Shown piece by piece: positions 46,401 through 56,483 of a stretch of 64,000 bases of DNA (position 1 is the stretch's first letter; each line of letters starts with the position of its first letter). The position numbers and the translations under genes are program-made. Origin of the DNA: Utricularia gibba (Eukaryota; Streptophyta; Magnoliopsida; Lamiales; Lentibulariaceae); contig NEEC01000002.1 in NCBI GenBank assembly GCA_002189035.1, positions 1,364,001-1,428,000 on the forward strand, in the 5' to 3' direction. The notes below the pieces were generated by a model. That model was not told the origin of the DNA. It worked only from the letters and a program-made list of their open reading frames with translations, and made no database searches.

Positions 46401-47470
46401 ACGAGAGAATGTTTAAAAAAATGACGGGTACGGTAAAGTCAATGAATTTCGTATTTTTAAGAGCAAAAAAAGAATACCAAGGGCAAAGTCTACGAGGTGT
46501 GCTCCTACAGCAACTGCTGATCCGCTGCATGAACCTCCAGGGACGTGGGATGGGTTACATGGGTTTGTTGGAGTTCCAAGATTTCCATTTTCTCCTAATA
46601 GCCTGGAGTATTTACCTTCTCTTAGGCAATCGTACAAAGGGAATCCGAGAAACGAAACTAAAGAAAGCATAAAATCCAATATGATGTTTTAATAAAATAC
46701 CAACACAACACTAGCTTAATATAAGCACCTTAAAAAGGTATTGAAAGATAATTAACTCTATCTTTCTGTCATTCCACACATCCAAGAAACGCATTGAACA
46801 ACAAGTGATGTAACCAGGAGAAAACATGTACCCAAAACCAAATTCATCCATAACAGTTTTGCCGACACACGTGGCTCCATTTCGCAACATCACGGTGACA
46901 ACAAAAGCTGTTTTCCCCGCCGCCTCATGTGTCCTCTTCCAATCTGCACTTCCTCTCCCAGTCACATAGCCCTTCACATCGATGCTGGAAAAATAACCGC
47001 GTAAACACGCATAATTTCTCTTCCATAAAAACACACCAATTCAAAAGCTTCCGAAAACCCATATATTTAAATTTAATTTGCCCAGTTAGCATAAACCGTA
47101 CACAAAAGCCAAATAATAATAAGTCTGTAACAAGAACTAATAAGTTTTAGTTTCCAAAGGACCAAGAACAGGTTATGAAAACCACCCAGAAATAAGAAGG
47201 AAAAAAAGCGAGAACAGAACTGATGACGCACTTGTCATTCACAGCGAAGGTGAGGCGTGAAAGCAGGGGACTAGCAGCCGGGGGCGGTGGAGCAGCAAAC
47301 GGAAGAAGCTCAAACCTTTCCACAAATGCACCAAAATCTACCTTTACAGAATTCTTGGCTTTAATCCGGCGGCGTTGCACCTCGGCCATGATCAATACCC
47401 CAGCCACACCTACACCGACAAGAAGCCATACTTTGGAATTTGAAGCATTCAGCTTTGACAATTTCGACAT
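43487..47470 (-). CDS. OM64: OM64 / Toc64-like mitochondrial outer-membrane protein (inactive amidase + TPR)
   Basis: Import co-receptor that binds HSP90/HSP70-delivered preproteins through its TPR. About 12 exons, intact. The start MSKLSKLNASNSKVWLLVGV begins an N-terminal membrane anchor; a longer open frame lacks an ATG. The amidase-like domain runs from about 47.3 to 44.6 kb (VDFGAFVERFELLPF; CVGKTVMDEFGFG; VPGGSCSGSAVAVGAHLVDF; TFGGIRVPASFCGVFGFRPS). In active amidases the last motif reads DTGGSIR; here the nucleophilic Ser is Gly, as in the OM64 family, so hydrolase activity is not expected. The C-terminal three-TPR clamp domain reads GNAAYKGKQWNKAVSYYTEA, CNRAAAYLELG, QSEQDCSKALTLDKK and NVKAYLRRGTARESL, then a final exon DFKHARVLEPHNKVA ending at 43487. 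Confidence 0.93.
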
Positions 47471-47822
47471 TTCCGAAGCAACAATTCCCCTCCCCCTCCC
47501 CCTCCCCAAAAAGAAAGAAGCAAAACAAGGGTTTTAGTTCATCCGAGGGTTTAAGCAGCCAAGAAGGGCTTCCTGGACAAGAACGAATATTCAACAATTG
47601 CTTCAAATAAAAAATGGATTATTGCTAAATAATTTTAACATATTAAAATAAAAAATGTATTAATTTAATATAATAAACAAATTAAGTTTACCTTAATTAA
47701 ATTGGAATAATTGTGCCAAGAATATTTCATTACCATACGATTTGTGGACTAAATAAGGAAACTGTTGGCTAAAATTGTATTAAAAGCGCGCACAAAGAGA
47801 AAAAACAGAAGAGCGTGGTTCA
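47471..47822. promoter_or_regulatory. Short divergent promoter region OM64 (-) / AGL62-like (+)
   Basis: Only 352 bp separate the two ATGs. It contains a (CCCCTC)-type run at 47486-47508 that belongs to the OM64 5' UTR and an AT-rich core at 47600-47770. Confidence 0.45.
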
Positions 47823-48535
47823 ATGGGCAGTAAAGCGTTAACGATGATGCAGGGAACCGCCGGGAAGAAGATGACTCAGGGCCGGAAAAAGATCGAGATC
47901 AAGAAAATCGACAACACGAGTAACCGTCAAGTGACCTTCTCGAAGCGCCGCAGCGGTTTGTTCAAGAAGGCTAGCGAGCTCTGCATTCTCAGCGGCGCAG
48001 AGATCGCGATCATCGTGCACTCAACCGGTAAGCGCGTCTACTCGTTCGGGCACCCGACGCCGGACGCCATCGTGGACCGATTCCTCAACGGCGGCGATGC
48101 TTGGGAGACAAATGCTGCGCCCGCGGCCAAGGCGCGGGACTACAATCGGCATTATTCGGAGGTTTGCGAGGAGTTGGAGATGGAGAAGAAGCGGAAGCAG
48201 GCGATCGAGGAGGAGAAGAGAGCGGAGGCGCACGGCATTGGCGGCAGCGGGGGAACTTCTGGTGGAACGATGTGGTTGTTGATGGACTCGAATTGGATGA
48301 ACTGGAGCAGTACGCAGCGGCGATGGAAGAATTGGTGAAGAACGTCTCTCTGCGCGCCGACGACCTGATGCTCGCACAGAGTTCTTCCAAATCGTTTCCC
48401 GCTCTGGCACCTCCGGAGCTCCATGATTTTGGACCCGTGGTTCCTGTGGATCAGACGGCGGAGCTGCCATGGAATTGCTTTTATGATCCCAGCTTCGGTT
48501 CCACCGGCGGCTCTGAATTACTATTTACTGGTTAG
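47823..48535 (+). CDS. AGL62: Type I MADS-box factor, M-alpha, AGL61/62-like, with an apparent 1-nt frameshift
   Basis: Intronless type I MADS gene. The MADS domain spans residues about 19-78: [61 protein letters not shown] charged coiled segment follows ([20 protein letters not shown]). The first frame ends early. In the second frame the expected AGL62-type core appears ([20 protein letters not shown], then [19 protein letters not shown]) and runs to the stop at 48533-48535. Reading the G5 run at 48249-48253 as G6 joins them into 237 residues. In Arabidopsis AGL62 prevents early endosperm cellularisation and AGL61 acts in the central cell; the exact orthologue is not assigned. Confidence 0.88.
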
Positions 48536-48726
48536 TTAGAAAAATTCCATTTTTTTCCCCAAATATTCAAATTGAATTTTTTTATTTCTAAAAAATAGCA
48601 AAAAGAATAGTGCAGTTGTTTTTTCTGGCATAAGTAGCCTGCCTGCCTGCTCTCAAGGCAAACTCTTACACACTAACATTTGAAAGCCAAAGACTCCTAA
48701 GTAGATACCATCTGAATTGGGGATGA

Positions 48727-50275
48727 TCAAGGCAATGACTTGAGGTGGAAAACTTGGCAGCTTGGTCTGTATGACTTCTTTGCAGCAGCTAGCTCGAACT
48801 TCTTGGTAGCAGACTCGTTCTCTTCCAAGTTGGCTTGGAAGAAAAACCGTATCCACCACGAAGATGTCCGGTATTTCGCCTAAATATCAGAAGAAAGGCA
48901 TGACCTGTGAGCATTTTAGCACAAACAAGGAAGCAGGAAAGAGTCACTGCACTACCGGGCGACCAAACTTGGGCAGGTCTGCTGCCTTGACTTTTTTGCT
49001 GCTGGGGTAACCTGTACACAGGTTGTTCATGATAAGAAAGGGGAACGAAAAGTTCACATCTGTTTGCATCATTTTTGGTTTAGGAAGGATGGGAAGATGA
49101 GACAGGGGAAGATTTGGTGATGCCTGTCTACAGAAAGGGCCAAAAACATGTATAGTTCAGGAGAAATACCGGAGAGTACGACGAAGCCATCAGCAGAAAC
49201 CCGGGCTAGCTCTGGAACGGTCCTGTTAAGATACTTGGGGGACAGATAATCGACTGCATCGGAGACTATGACAAGGGAAAATGACTTTTTTCTGTATGGA
49301 AGAGATAGCTTTATATCAGCTACACGGACAACGCCTTTTTGCACAAGATTCTTGCAGTTGCTATCGGCATCGTCCAACTCATAAGGTTCAATACCCCAGG
49401 CTTCGGTTTCAACATCGTTTTTGACTAGATGAGACACTATGGAACAAGATTCTGGGCCAACATGCAAAACTCTGTGCATGCTGTCACCGTAGGTTTTTTT
49501 CAGGAGTGGTATTAGTGATGGAAGCTCTTGTGTACATGAAATTCTACCTGCAAGGGCATAAGACATACTACGATCATGTGAATCACTTTCAGGAGAAGGT
49601 GGAAATTAAACAAGAAAATAGCTTGAAACACTCATGTGCGAATACAATGGAACAGCTTCAAGCTGAAAAACATGGATGGAAAGGTAGTAATGTGTGCACA
49701 AAAATATGCAAACGTCTAGGAGAATGTATGGTTAGGATCAACGAGACATGGAGCCATATTCAGAAACAACATGATGAAGAGGCTAATTTGAATCATTACC
49801 ATATGTATTGAAGGCAGCCATATCACCTTTGCTGCCACCTGTGAAGGTGCAGTGAAAACATGGATCAGGAAGGTGGTGAAAGCATGTGAAAGGGTCACAG
49901 AAATAAACCTGAGCGTTGGTATAGCAGACCAACGACCAACAGGGCACCCTGGATATCCAAAAAAACATACACATTCAGTTTGCAATTTATGAAACAACTG
50001 AACCGTACATAAATTTATTGCAAAAGTGAAAACGCCATCATGTGTGAAGATGAAAAAACATCCCTCATAAACAAAATTATGTGCTTGCACTCCTTAAACG
50101 TTCAAAGAGAAGTGCCAGCATGAATGACCAAGGATGAGGAAAAGAGCCAAATTATTACTATAATAGCGGCCCCGAGAATCAATGGTGATCGGTGGACTTT
50201 GGGATGCAACGCATCCATGAAGGGAAGGCTATCACTGTCCGACGGGCGCCGTGACGCATTGGGCCTCCTTAACAT
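48727..50275 (-). CDS. CGR3: Golgi pectin (homogalacturonan) methyltransferase CGR2/CGR3-like
   Basis: Six exons: 50159-50275, 49909-49948, 49800-49838, 49170-49547, 48956-49011 and 48727-48879, total 260 residues, all phases consistent. The N-terminus MLRRPNASRRPSDSDSLPFM leads to a membrane anchor encoded across the exon 1/2 junction (LILGAAIIGALLVVGLLYQR). The methyltransferase part is mainly exon 4: MHRVLHVGPESCSIVSHLVK, EAWGIEPYELDDADSNCKNL, FSLVIVSDAVDYLSPKYLNR. The last exon ends SYRPSCQVFHLKSLP. Two 39-40-nt micro-exons carry the anchor and linker and are easy to miss. It esterifies homogalacturonan in the Golgi, tuning wall stiffness. Confidence 0.92.
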
Positions 50276-51244
50276 GGTGAATTAAGGTTGAAAAACCTGC
50301 CATGGACGAGATCAGATGGGGGAGGACATAAGACCAATTTTATGTCTTGCACGAGAAATAAAAATGGAAGCTGGGTATTGCTAACATCAATTCCAGGTCA
50401 GAAACAAGAATCTGCAAAATACAAGGAAAAAAAAACAAAAAAAGAAGAAGCATCGACGCGATCCATACCCAAAAATGACGAATCACATTTTCATAAGCAG
50501 GCAATCACAACCAGGCTATATTCCCAAACACATCAACATCATCAGTGCCCAGAAACTCGACTAGCCAAAAAAGAAAACTTTATAATTCAGATCCTTAATT
50601 CTGCAACCAATTTCTAATATCACATTCTAGAACACCATCCACCTCATGACCCCCTAATACCAAGCTCAGGTATGGCGTGGAATCAAAGAGATCAAGAAAA
50701 AAAAGCACGTACATTCTTAAAATCCACCCAGATCACAAAACCCACAAATCCAAAACGTAATTACATGTAACAAGACTTCCGTAACCGCACAAATAGACAA
50801 ACAACAACAATTGGAAGCGTTACCCGCGGCGCTAAGAGGAAAAGATTTGACGTGGGATCTAGATCTAATGTATACTCCAGTTTCCCAGTACATCACAGAC
50901 TGTAGTGGGGGTGGCATTTTATTGCTTTACACGTCAACTTCAGTGAGATAATGCCAGCCGCTGCGGCCTGGAACTGGGAAGAAGAATTTCACTGGCAAAA
51001 TAAATGCCCCCAAACACTTCTTACTTATACCCTCCATTTTTTTATCTCACAAAATGTTTCAGGGTACTGTTTTAAACTCGAATAATATATTTAATTTATT
51101 TAAACTAAAAATTATTAAACCACATTTAATTTATTATAAAAAAAGATTCAAATCCAAATTTATGATTAAGAAATTTATTTATTTATTTTTAAAATAAGAT
51201 ACTGTGTGTAGCTACTTGGCTAAAATTAGAATGTGACATTTTTG

Positions 51245-51288
<44 letters not shown>

Positions 51289-51388
51289 TCTTTTAAACAG
51301 AAGATTCCTATTTGCCACACAGGTGACATGCCCATCGAATACCCGACCCGGATCCAGCCAGGAAGATGGTACGTGTCTTCCTCATCCC
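50276..51388. other. CGR upstream region and Spinster-gene downstream region
   Basis: Possible 5' UTR exons of CGR up to about 50900 and an AT-rich stretch at 51030-51240, followed by the AT microsatellite. No gene recognised. Confidence 0.35.
51247..51290. repeat. (AT)22 microsatellite
   Basis: Uninterrupted AT dinucleotide run of 44 bp just downstream of the Spinster-like gene. Confidence 0.97.
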
Positions 51389-54300
51389 TCACTCTTCAAG
51401 TAGCGGGCTGAGACTTGACTTGACAGCAGTTTCTGTATCCTCCTCATTGGGTCGACCTGCAGGATGAAGGAAAACACCTGCCCGGAAAACCCACTCAAAG
51501 TACTTTATGAACAGAGGAACCAAAGAAAAAAAAACTGAATCCAGGTGCTAGTTTCGGTTGTGAACTTGCCTATACACCAAATTGCAGCTGTGATGAACAA
51601 AACAGACGTCAAAATGAGGGTTGTCGTCCTCCAGTTGTTAATATGATCCTGTTGGTTTATAAAGATGGGAAATCCATGTCGTCTGTGAAGAGGCAAAGGA
51701 TTCAGCGTGAGGATAACTGACCTGGAGCAGCCCAACAAGGGGAGAGGAAGGTACATCTCCAAGGACATGAGTGAATATGGTGGAAAGTGCCATTGATAAA
51801 GGCCGGAGGCTCGGTTTGACGCAATGAAGGCAAATGAAGTTCACTGGGGCCTGGATGAAACGATGGTGCAGAAAGAAAAGTTATCTTGACACTTGGATGT
51901 GGATGAGAAGTTACATGGGATGACCTGAGTTGCGAAAATGAGGAGCTCCCCGATGGCGAAAAGAGCCAGGAAAATGTATAGGCTCTCAAAGCAAAAGGAA
52001 GAGAAGCAGAATATTGCTCCAAAAAAAGCAGCACCTGACAGAAGCTGATACAGAAACATATAAAGGGTGCGGGGGTATTGAGTCATTATATTAAGCAAGC
52101 AAAGGAGCATACCTTGAAAGCATTTGGTACTGTGGATTCCATTCTATCAAGAACAAGACCCCCGGCTAGAGTTCCAAATACACCACATACTACTGTAACC
52201 CCACCGAAAACATAATCTGCATCAACCTGGGAGTGTAATCCGATGTGATCGTAGCACAGATCATGAAGTGCATTATGATAAGTAAACGAAGCACATGTTT
52301 TACCAAGCGATATATGTTATAGCCTGCTTTGGGTCCCCAGTAAGAGTAAGCCCCTAGAACAAAATTGTAACAGATATTACCTGCACAGGCAAGACAGACA
52401 AAGAAAGATTATAATGATGATCCCCTATTTCCAAAGTAAACCCTGTCAGCGAGAAGATATACCAAAAAGGTTCACCAAGTACACCCTGTCAAGGAGAATG
52501 ACTTTGATATCCTTCAACATAATCATCATATCTGCAGGCCTGAAAGGGTTGCTAAAATATAGTTATGTCCTTCAAAGCATTAAAAAGATGCAACGAGAGA
52601 ATTGTGCATCATTCATGAGAATAGATTTAATGAAGAAAGCTTCTAACCTTGAAGGCTCAGGTAATTCTTCGCTAGCTGTTTCCATGGACAAAAGTTCACA
52701 GGAATAAAAAAACAAGAAGAATTGGGTTGATTTATGCTTCATAAGAAAATATCAGGACACTAAAATGCACTTAGACACAAAGCTAATGCTGGAATAAGTA
52801 CTGAAGCAGATTGAAGAAACTCACAAAAACAAGAAACAAGCTTCAACATAAAACATATGCTAAACATCTGAGGTGTATACTATATTGAAGGTTTCAGCAC
52901 CTTGATTGATAGACAAGTCCATATCCACAGTTGATTCCAAGACAATAGGCACGAAACCTGGTGACTATTCTGTCAGTAAATGAGACGAAAAAATAATTTT
53001 GGGATGAACTACAAGACCTTCTGATTGGAAAACAGACCTCTCGAGGTCAAAGGCTTCATTAGAAGTCCTATAATAGCAAAAGGAAGCATCAATAGTGCCT
53101 CCAGAAAAAACGCCCATCGCCAACCAACTTGACCAATCTATCGGGTCATGCATGATTTCAGCAAACAAAAAAACACAAAATGTAAGTTTGCATCACATGA
53201 AAAAACCAGTATATAGATGGTCAATCTGAATATGAGAAGAATAAAGTCCTATAATTTTGCCAGGAGACAGCATACCAATCCACCAAATACATAACCAACA
53301 GCATAACCGCTTGGAATGCACATATAAAATGCTCCCAACCATGCTGCTCTCTGTTCAGAAAAAAAGATGGATGTATACTGTAAATTAGACATCATGCTGC
53401 TATCAACAATCATAAATGTCGGAAAAGTTCCATTACAAGTGTTGACCAAATAAGTATATTCAAGATGAGAAGTTTCAATGAAGAAGTTTTCGCAAGCAAT
53501 ATAGAGTTCACAAATCAAATACCTGAGATATGGGGATAAAACACTAGACCTGATTTATTGGTGCATTATCGTCTATAAAGGGAGCTGCAAGACTGACAAA
53601 AGAAGCCTCGCCAATACCCACTAGCCTACAGAAAACAAAGCAATAACATATCTTGGTATTTGTTAGCAGTGATGATGCTGCAAGAGAATTCGGGAAGCCT
53701 AGCTGAACTCACATGCGACTAATAGCAATAGACCAGAAATTAAACGAAAACCCGCAAAATGCAACCGCAACAGTCCAGATGCTCAAGCCAACTCCAACAA
53801 GTCGAAGCGGATTGATGCTGCAGTATCCAAATGGCATCCTCAAAATGCATACATGCACCGAGAAATGATCTTGTTTACAAAATGAAAATATCATATTCAT
53901 CACCTGCTAGCTAATGACGCGAAAATAGGGGACGAAACTAGAAGTCCAACCAGAAAAGCAGATGATATAACCCCGTCTTCAAAGTTATTAAGGTCAAACT
54001 CGCCTCTGTTAGAAAAAAAAAAACATATAATGATGCAGCAGTAGAAATTAAGAGGTACTCTCCTAGGAAGTTTCCAGACACGGGAAATCTACTTACTGAA
54101 TTCCACTACCAGATGAGCAAATTCCACTTTCAGAGCAAGATCCCTGCCTCCCATTTACACCATTACTAGCGATAGTACCACAATCGAGGTAATTAATCAG
54201 GTTGATCACGCAGAAACCAGCAAACAACCTGCCAAAACGAAAAACAAATCAGAAAAAAATAAGACTATCCAATCACAAATGAATCACAAATAAACTGAAA

Positions 54301-54541
54301 AAATAAGATATTTCCATATGCTGAAGCCATTATTTAACATCCATCAGCGACCCAGGACGAGACGTAACCCACATTCACAGAAAATCAAAGCAATTCAAAA
54401 CCCAAAAAAAAAAAAATAACAACTTCCATGAAAACCCTAAAGCTATCATTCACAAAAAATCGAAATTCTTTCCTCAGTTCCCAAACATAAAGTCTACCTC
54501 TGTGGAGTCAACCAAGAAGCGGAAGCTTGAGCTCCAGCCAT
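51389..54541 (-). CDS. Spinster-like MFS transporter (probable sphingolipid transporter)
   Basis: Multi-exon membrane transporter of the SPNS family. It starts MAGAQASASWLTPQRLFAGF with the typical LINYLDCGTIASNGVNG, then SSAFLVGLLVSSPIFASLA, PLRLVGVGLSIWTVAVAFCG, LVGIGEASFVSLAAPFIDD (the conserved GEASF motif), AWLGAFYMCIPSGYAVGYVF, FCSSFCFESLYIFLALFAI-like segments, FICLHCVKPSLRPLSMALST and FGDVPSSPLVG-like VLGDVPSSPLVGLLQ. The last exon (51389-51456) encodes GRPNEEDTETAVKSSLSPLL EE, ending as relatives do. The final intron (51457-51569) has a GC donor (ATAG|gcaagt). Twelve membrane helices expected. The substrate is inferred from animal Spns proteins. Confidence 0.9.
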
Positions 54542-54871
54542 CCCTTCCCGCGCGGAAAATAACTAACTACAAGTGATGCTTCAAAATTTAATCATAATTA
54601 AATGTTCGGTTTACCGACTATTTCTATTTTATTATTTTAAATAATTAATTAATTATTGTGATACCTTTCCTACTTTCGATGGAAAAAAATAATAATAATT
54701 TCCGTGTGTTCCCAACCGTACAATTTTTTAAAAAAAAAATTCTATTTTTCAAACTATATAAATTTTAATTTCAATATGACGTTATTCATAGGGGAAAAAA
54801 TGTTATTCTCAAATGGGTCCTATATTTTTAAGAAATTACAAATATGACAACAAAAGGTGCAAAAAACTGCA
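54542..54871. other. Spinster promoter / FBPase 3' region
   Basis: AT-rich 330-bp spacer between two minus-strand genes; nothing else recognised. Confidence 0.4.
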
Positions 54872-56316
54872 TCAGACATCGTACCCGGGGTTAACTTTCT
54901 GCTGAACATCTCCATAGCTCTCCAGCTCCTGGACATCCTCAGGGCTACCCAGGAACAGAGGAAGCCTCTGGTGGATCTTCACCGGCTGCAGAGACAGAAT
55001 CCTTGCCTTCCCATTCGAGCCTCTGCCTCCAGCCTGCTCCACAAGGAAGCTCAGAGGGTTCGCTTCGTAGACCAGGCGAAGATGGTCCCTTGGGTTCATG
55101 GCGATCCCGCCGTACAGCAGGGTTCTGTGAAGATCAGCAACCAGAGAACATATGTATCTGGCGGAGTACTTTTTGGGGCTCTCTCCCTTTCCCTGTCTGA
55201 TGGTGTCGATGTATCTCCTCAGCCCTTCTGGCCAGTCGAAGTAACGAGCGTCGTTCACGGAGTAGATTTGGCCTGAGGTGGCGGTATGGTATCAGATACA
55301 GGGAATGCAGGGAAGAGACTGGCAGAGGGAAGTGTCAAGTGAGTGTTGGTTACCTCGTGGAGGTATTCTGATGTTTGGGTGGGTGAGAAGAAAGTCTCCG
55401 GTGGAGTGATCGAGTGTGAATCCATGGGTGCCGGAGCCAAAGCTCAAGCACAAGATGGTTGCTGATGAATAGAGGACGTATGCAGAAGCTATGAGGTTGG
55501 ATCCGGATTGGAGGGAGTTGAGCACAGCTTTCTCTTGTTCTGGGAGATGATCCAGTTCCGCGAGGCGCTGGTATATCCCGAATATCGTTCCGGTGGGGAT
55601 AGAGGCGTCGATGTTTCGGGAACCGTCCAGAGGATCCAGAACAACCACGAAAGGGGCGTCATCTGAGATCCAAATGGGAGCATCGTCTTCTTCAGAAGCC
55701 ATCACGGCTGCTTTGCCACTCTTCCTGAGTGATGAGAGTATGATTTCATTCTGCAACATCAAACTGAATTAACTACTACTGCAGATAACAGATGGGAAAC
55801 CCAGAGTTCCCTTCAAGATCAAGATCAGGGATTCATAGTTCGTTTGAAAAACTCGAGCTTCTTCTATTCGCGTGATGATAATCTTGATTTTTCATTCAAG
55901 AAGAACAAAACGAAGCCGGGGAAACGTACCGCCACGATATCGAGAGGCTTAGCCTGGTCCCTTTCTGCAGATGCGGAGCCGACATCGACGATGACACTGG
56001 AATTGAAAGGTGAAGCTACGAGAGCGGCGATTCTCTTGCAGGCGTACAGCAAATGGCTGAACAAAACGTGCAACTCATCGCCCACAACTTCCTTACTCAT
56101 GAACTCGCCCAGGGTAAGAAGCCCATCACCAGATCCAGAAGAACTTCCGCCGGCACAAATTTTGAATCCCGATACACCACGAAACTCCATTTTTTCTACT
56201 CCCCGGATGCAATTGGAGTCCCTAGGCGGAAAATCGCGGAATTTGGAACTAAAAAGATGAATTCTTGGTGAGTAAAAGGAGATCGTCGTGTTCAAGAATA
56301 TGGCGTGTGTGTTCAT
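54872..56316 (-). CDS. Chloroplast fructose-1,6-bisphosphatase II-like enzyme (At5g64380 type)
   Basis: Three exons: 55930-56316, 55354-55750 and 54872-55272, total 394 residues. The first ~55 residues (MNTHAIFLNTTISFYSPRIH...) are rich in Ser/Arg with few acids, a plastid transit peptide. The FBPase/Li+-sensitive phosphatase motifs are present: ASEEDDAPIWI and the metal-binding VVLDPLDGSRNIDASIPTGT, then GFTLDHSTGDFLLTHPNI, YSARYICSLVADLHRTLLYG and FLVEQAGGRGSNGKARILSL. There is no obvious redox-regulatory Cys insertion between the N-domain helices, unlike the main thioredoxin-regulated stromal isoform. It hydrolyses fructose-1,6-bisphosphate in the Calvin cycle or starch branch. The start is the ATG giving the transit peptide; an in-frame ATG upstream also exists. 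Confidence 0.9.
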
Positions 56317-56483
56317 AACTGAACTCACTTGGGGGCCATTCAGTGCCGAGCGACCGGAAATTCGCATTTCTTATCAATTTTTTTTCTTTGGGTGGTTTAC
56401 ATTTTTTCCCCCAAAGCATCCTTACCGATTCCGATCAATTCGATAAACATCACGATACGACAGCCAAAAAAGAGCAGTAATTT

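Noticed and set aside
47471-47509. Longer OM64 N-terminus (GRGRGRG)
   Set aside because: Caused by the GGGGAG repeat of the 5' UTR; no ATG before 47470.
48021-48470. Minus-strand ORFs opposite the MADS gene
   Set aside because: Arg/Pro-rich shadows of the GC-rich MADS coding region.
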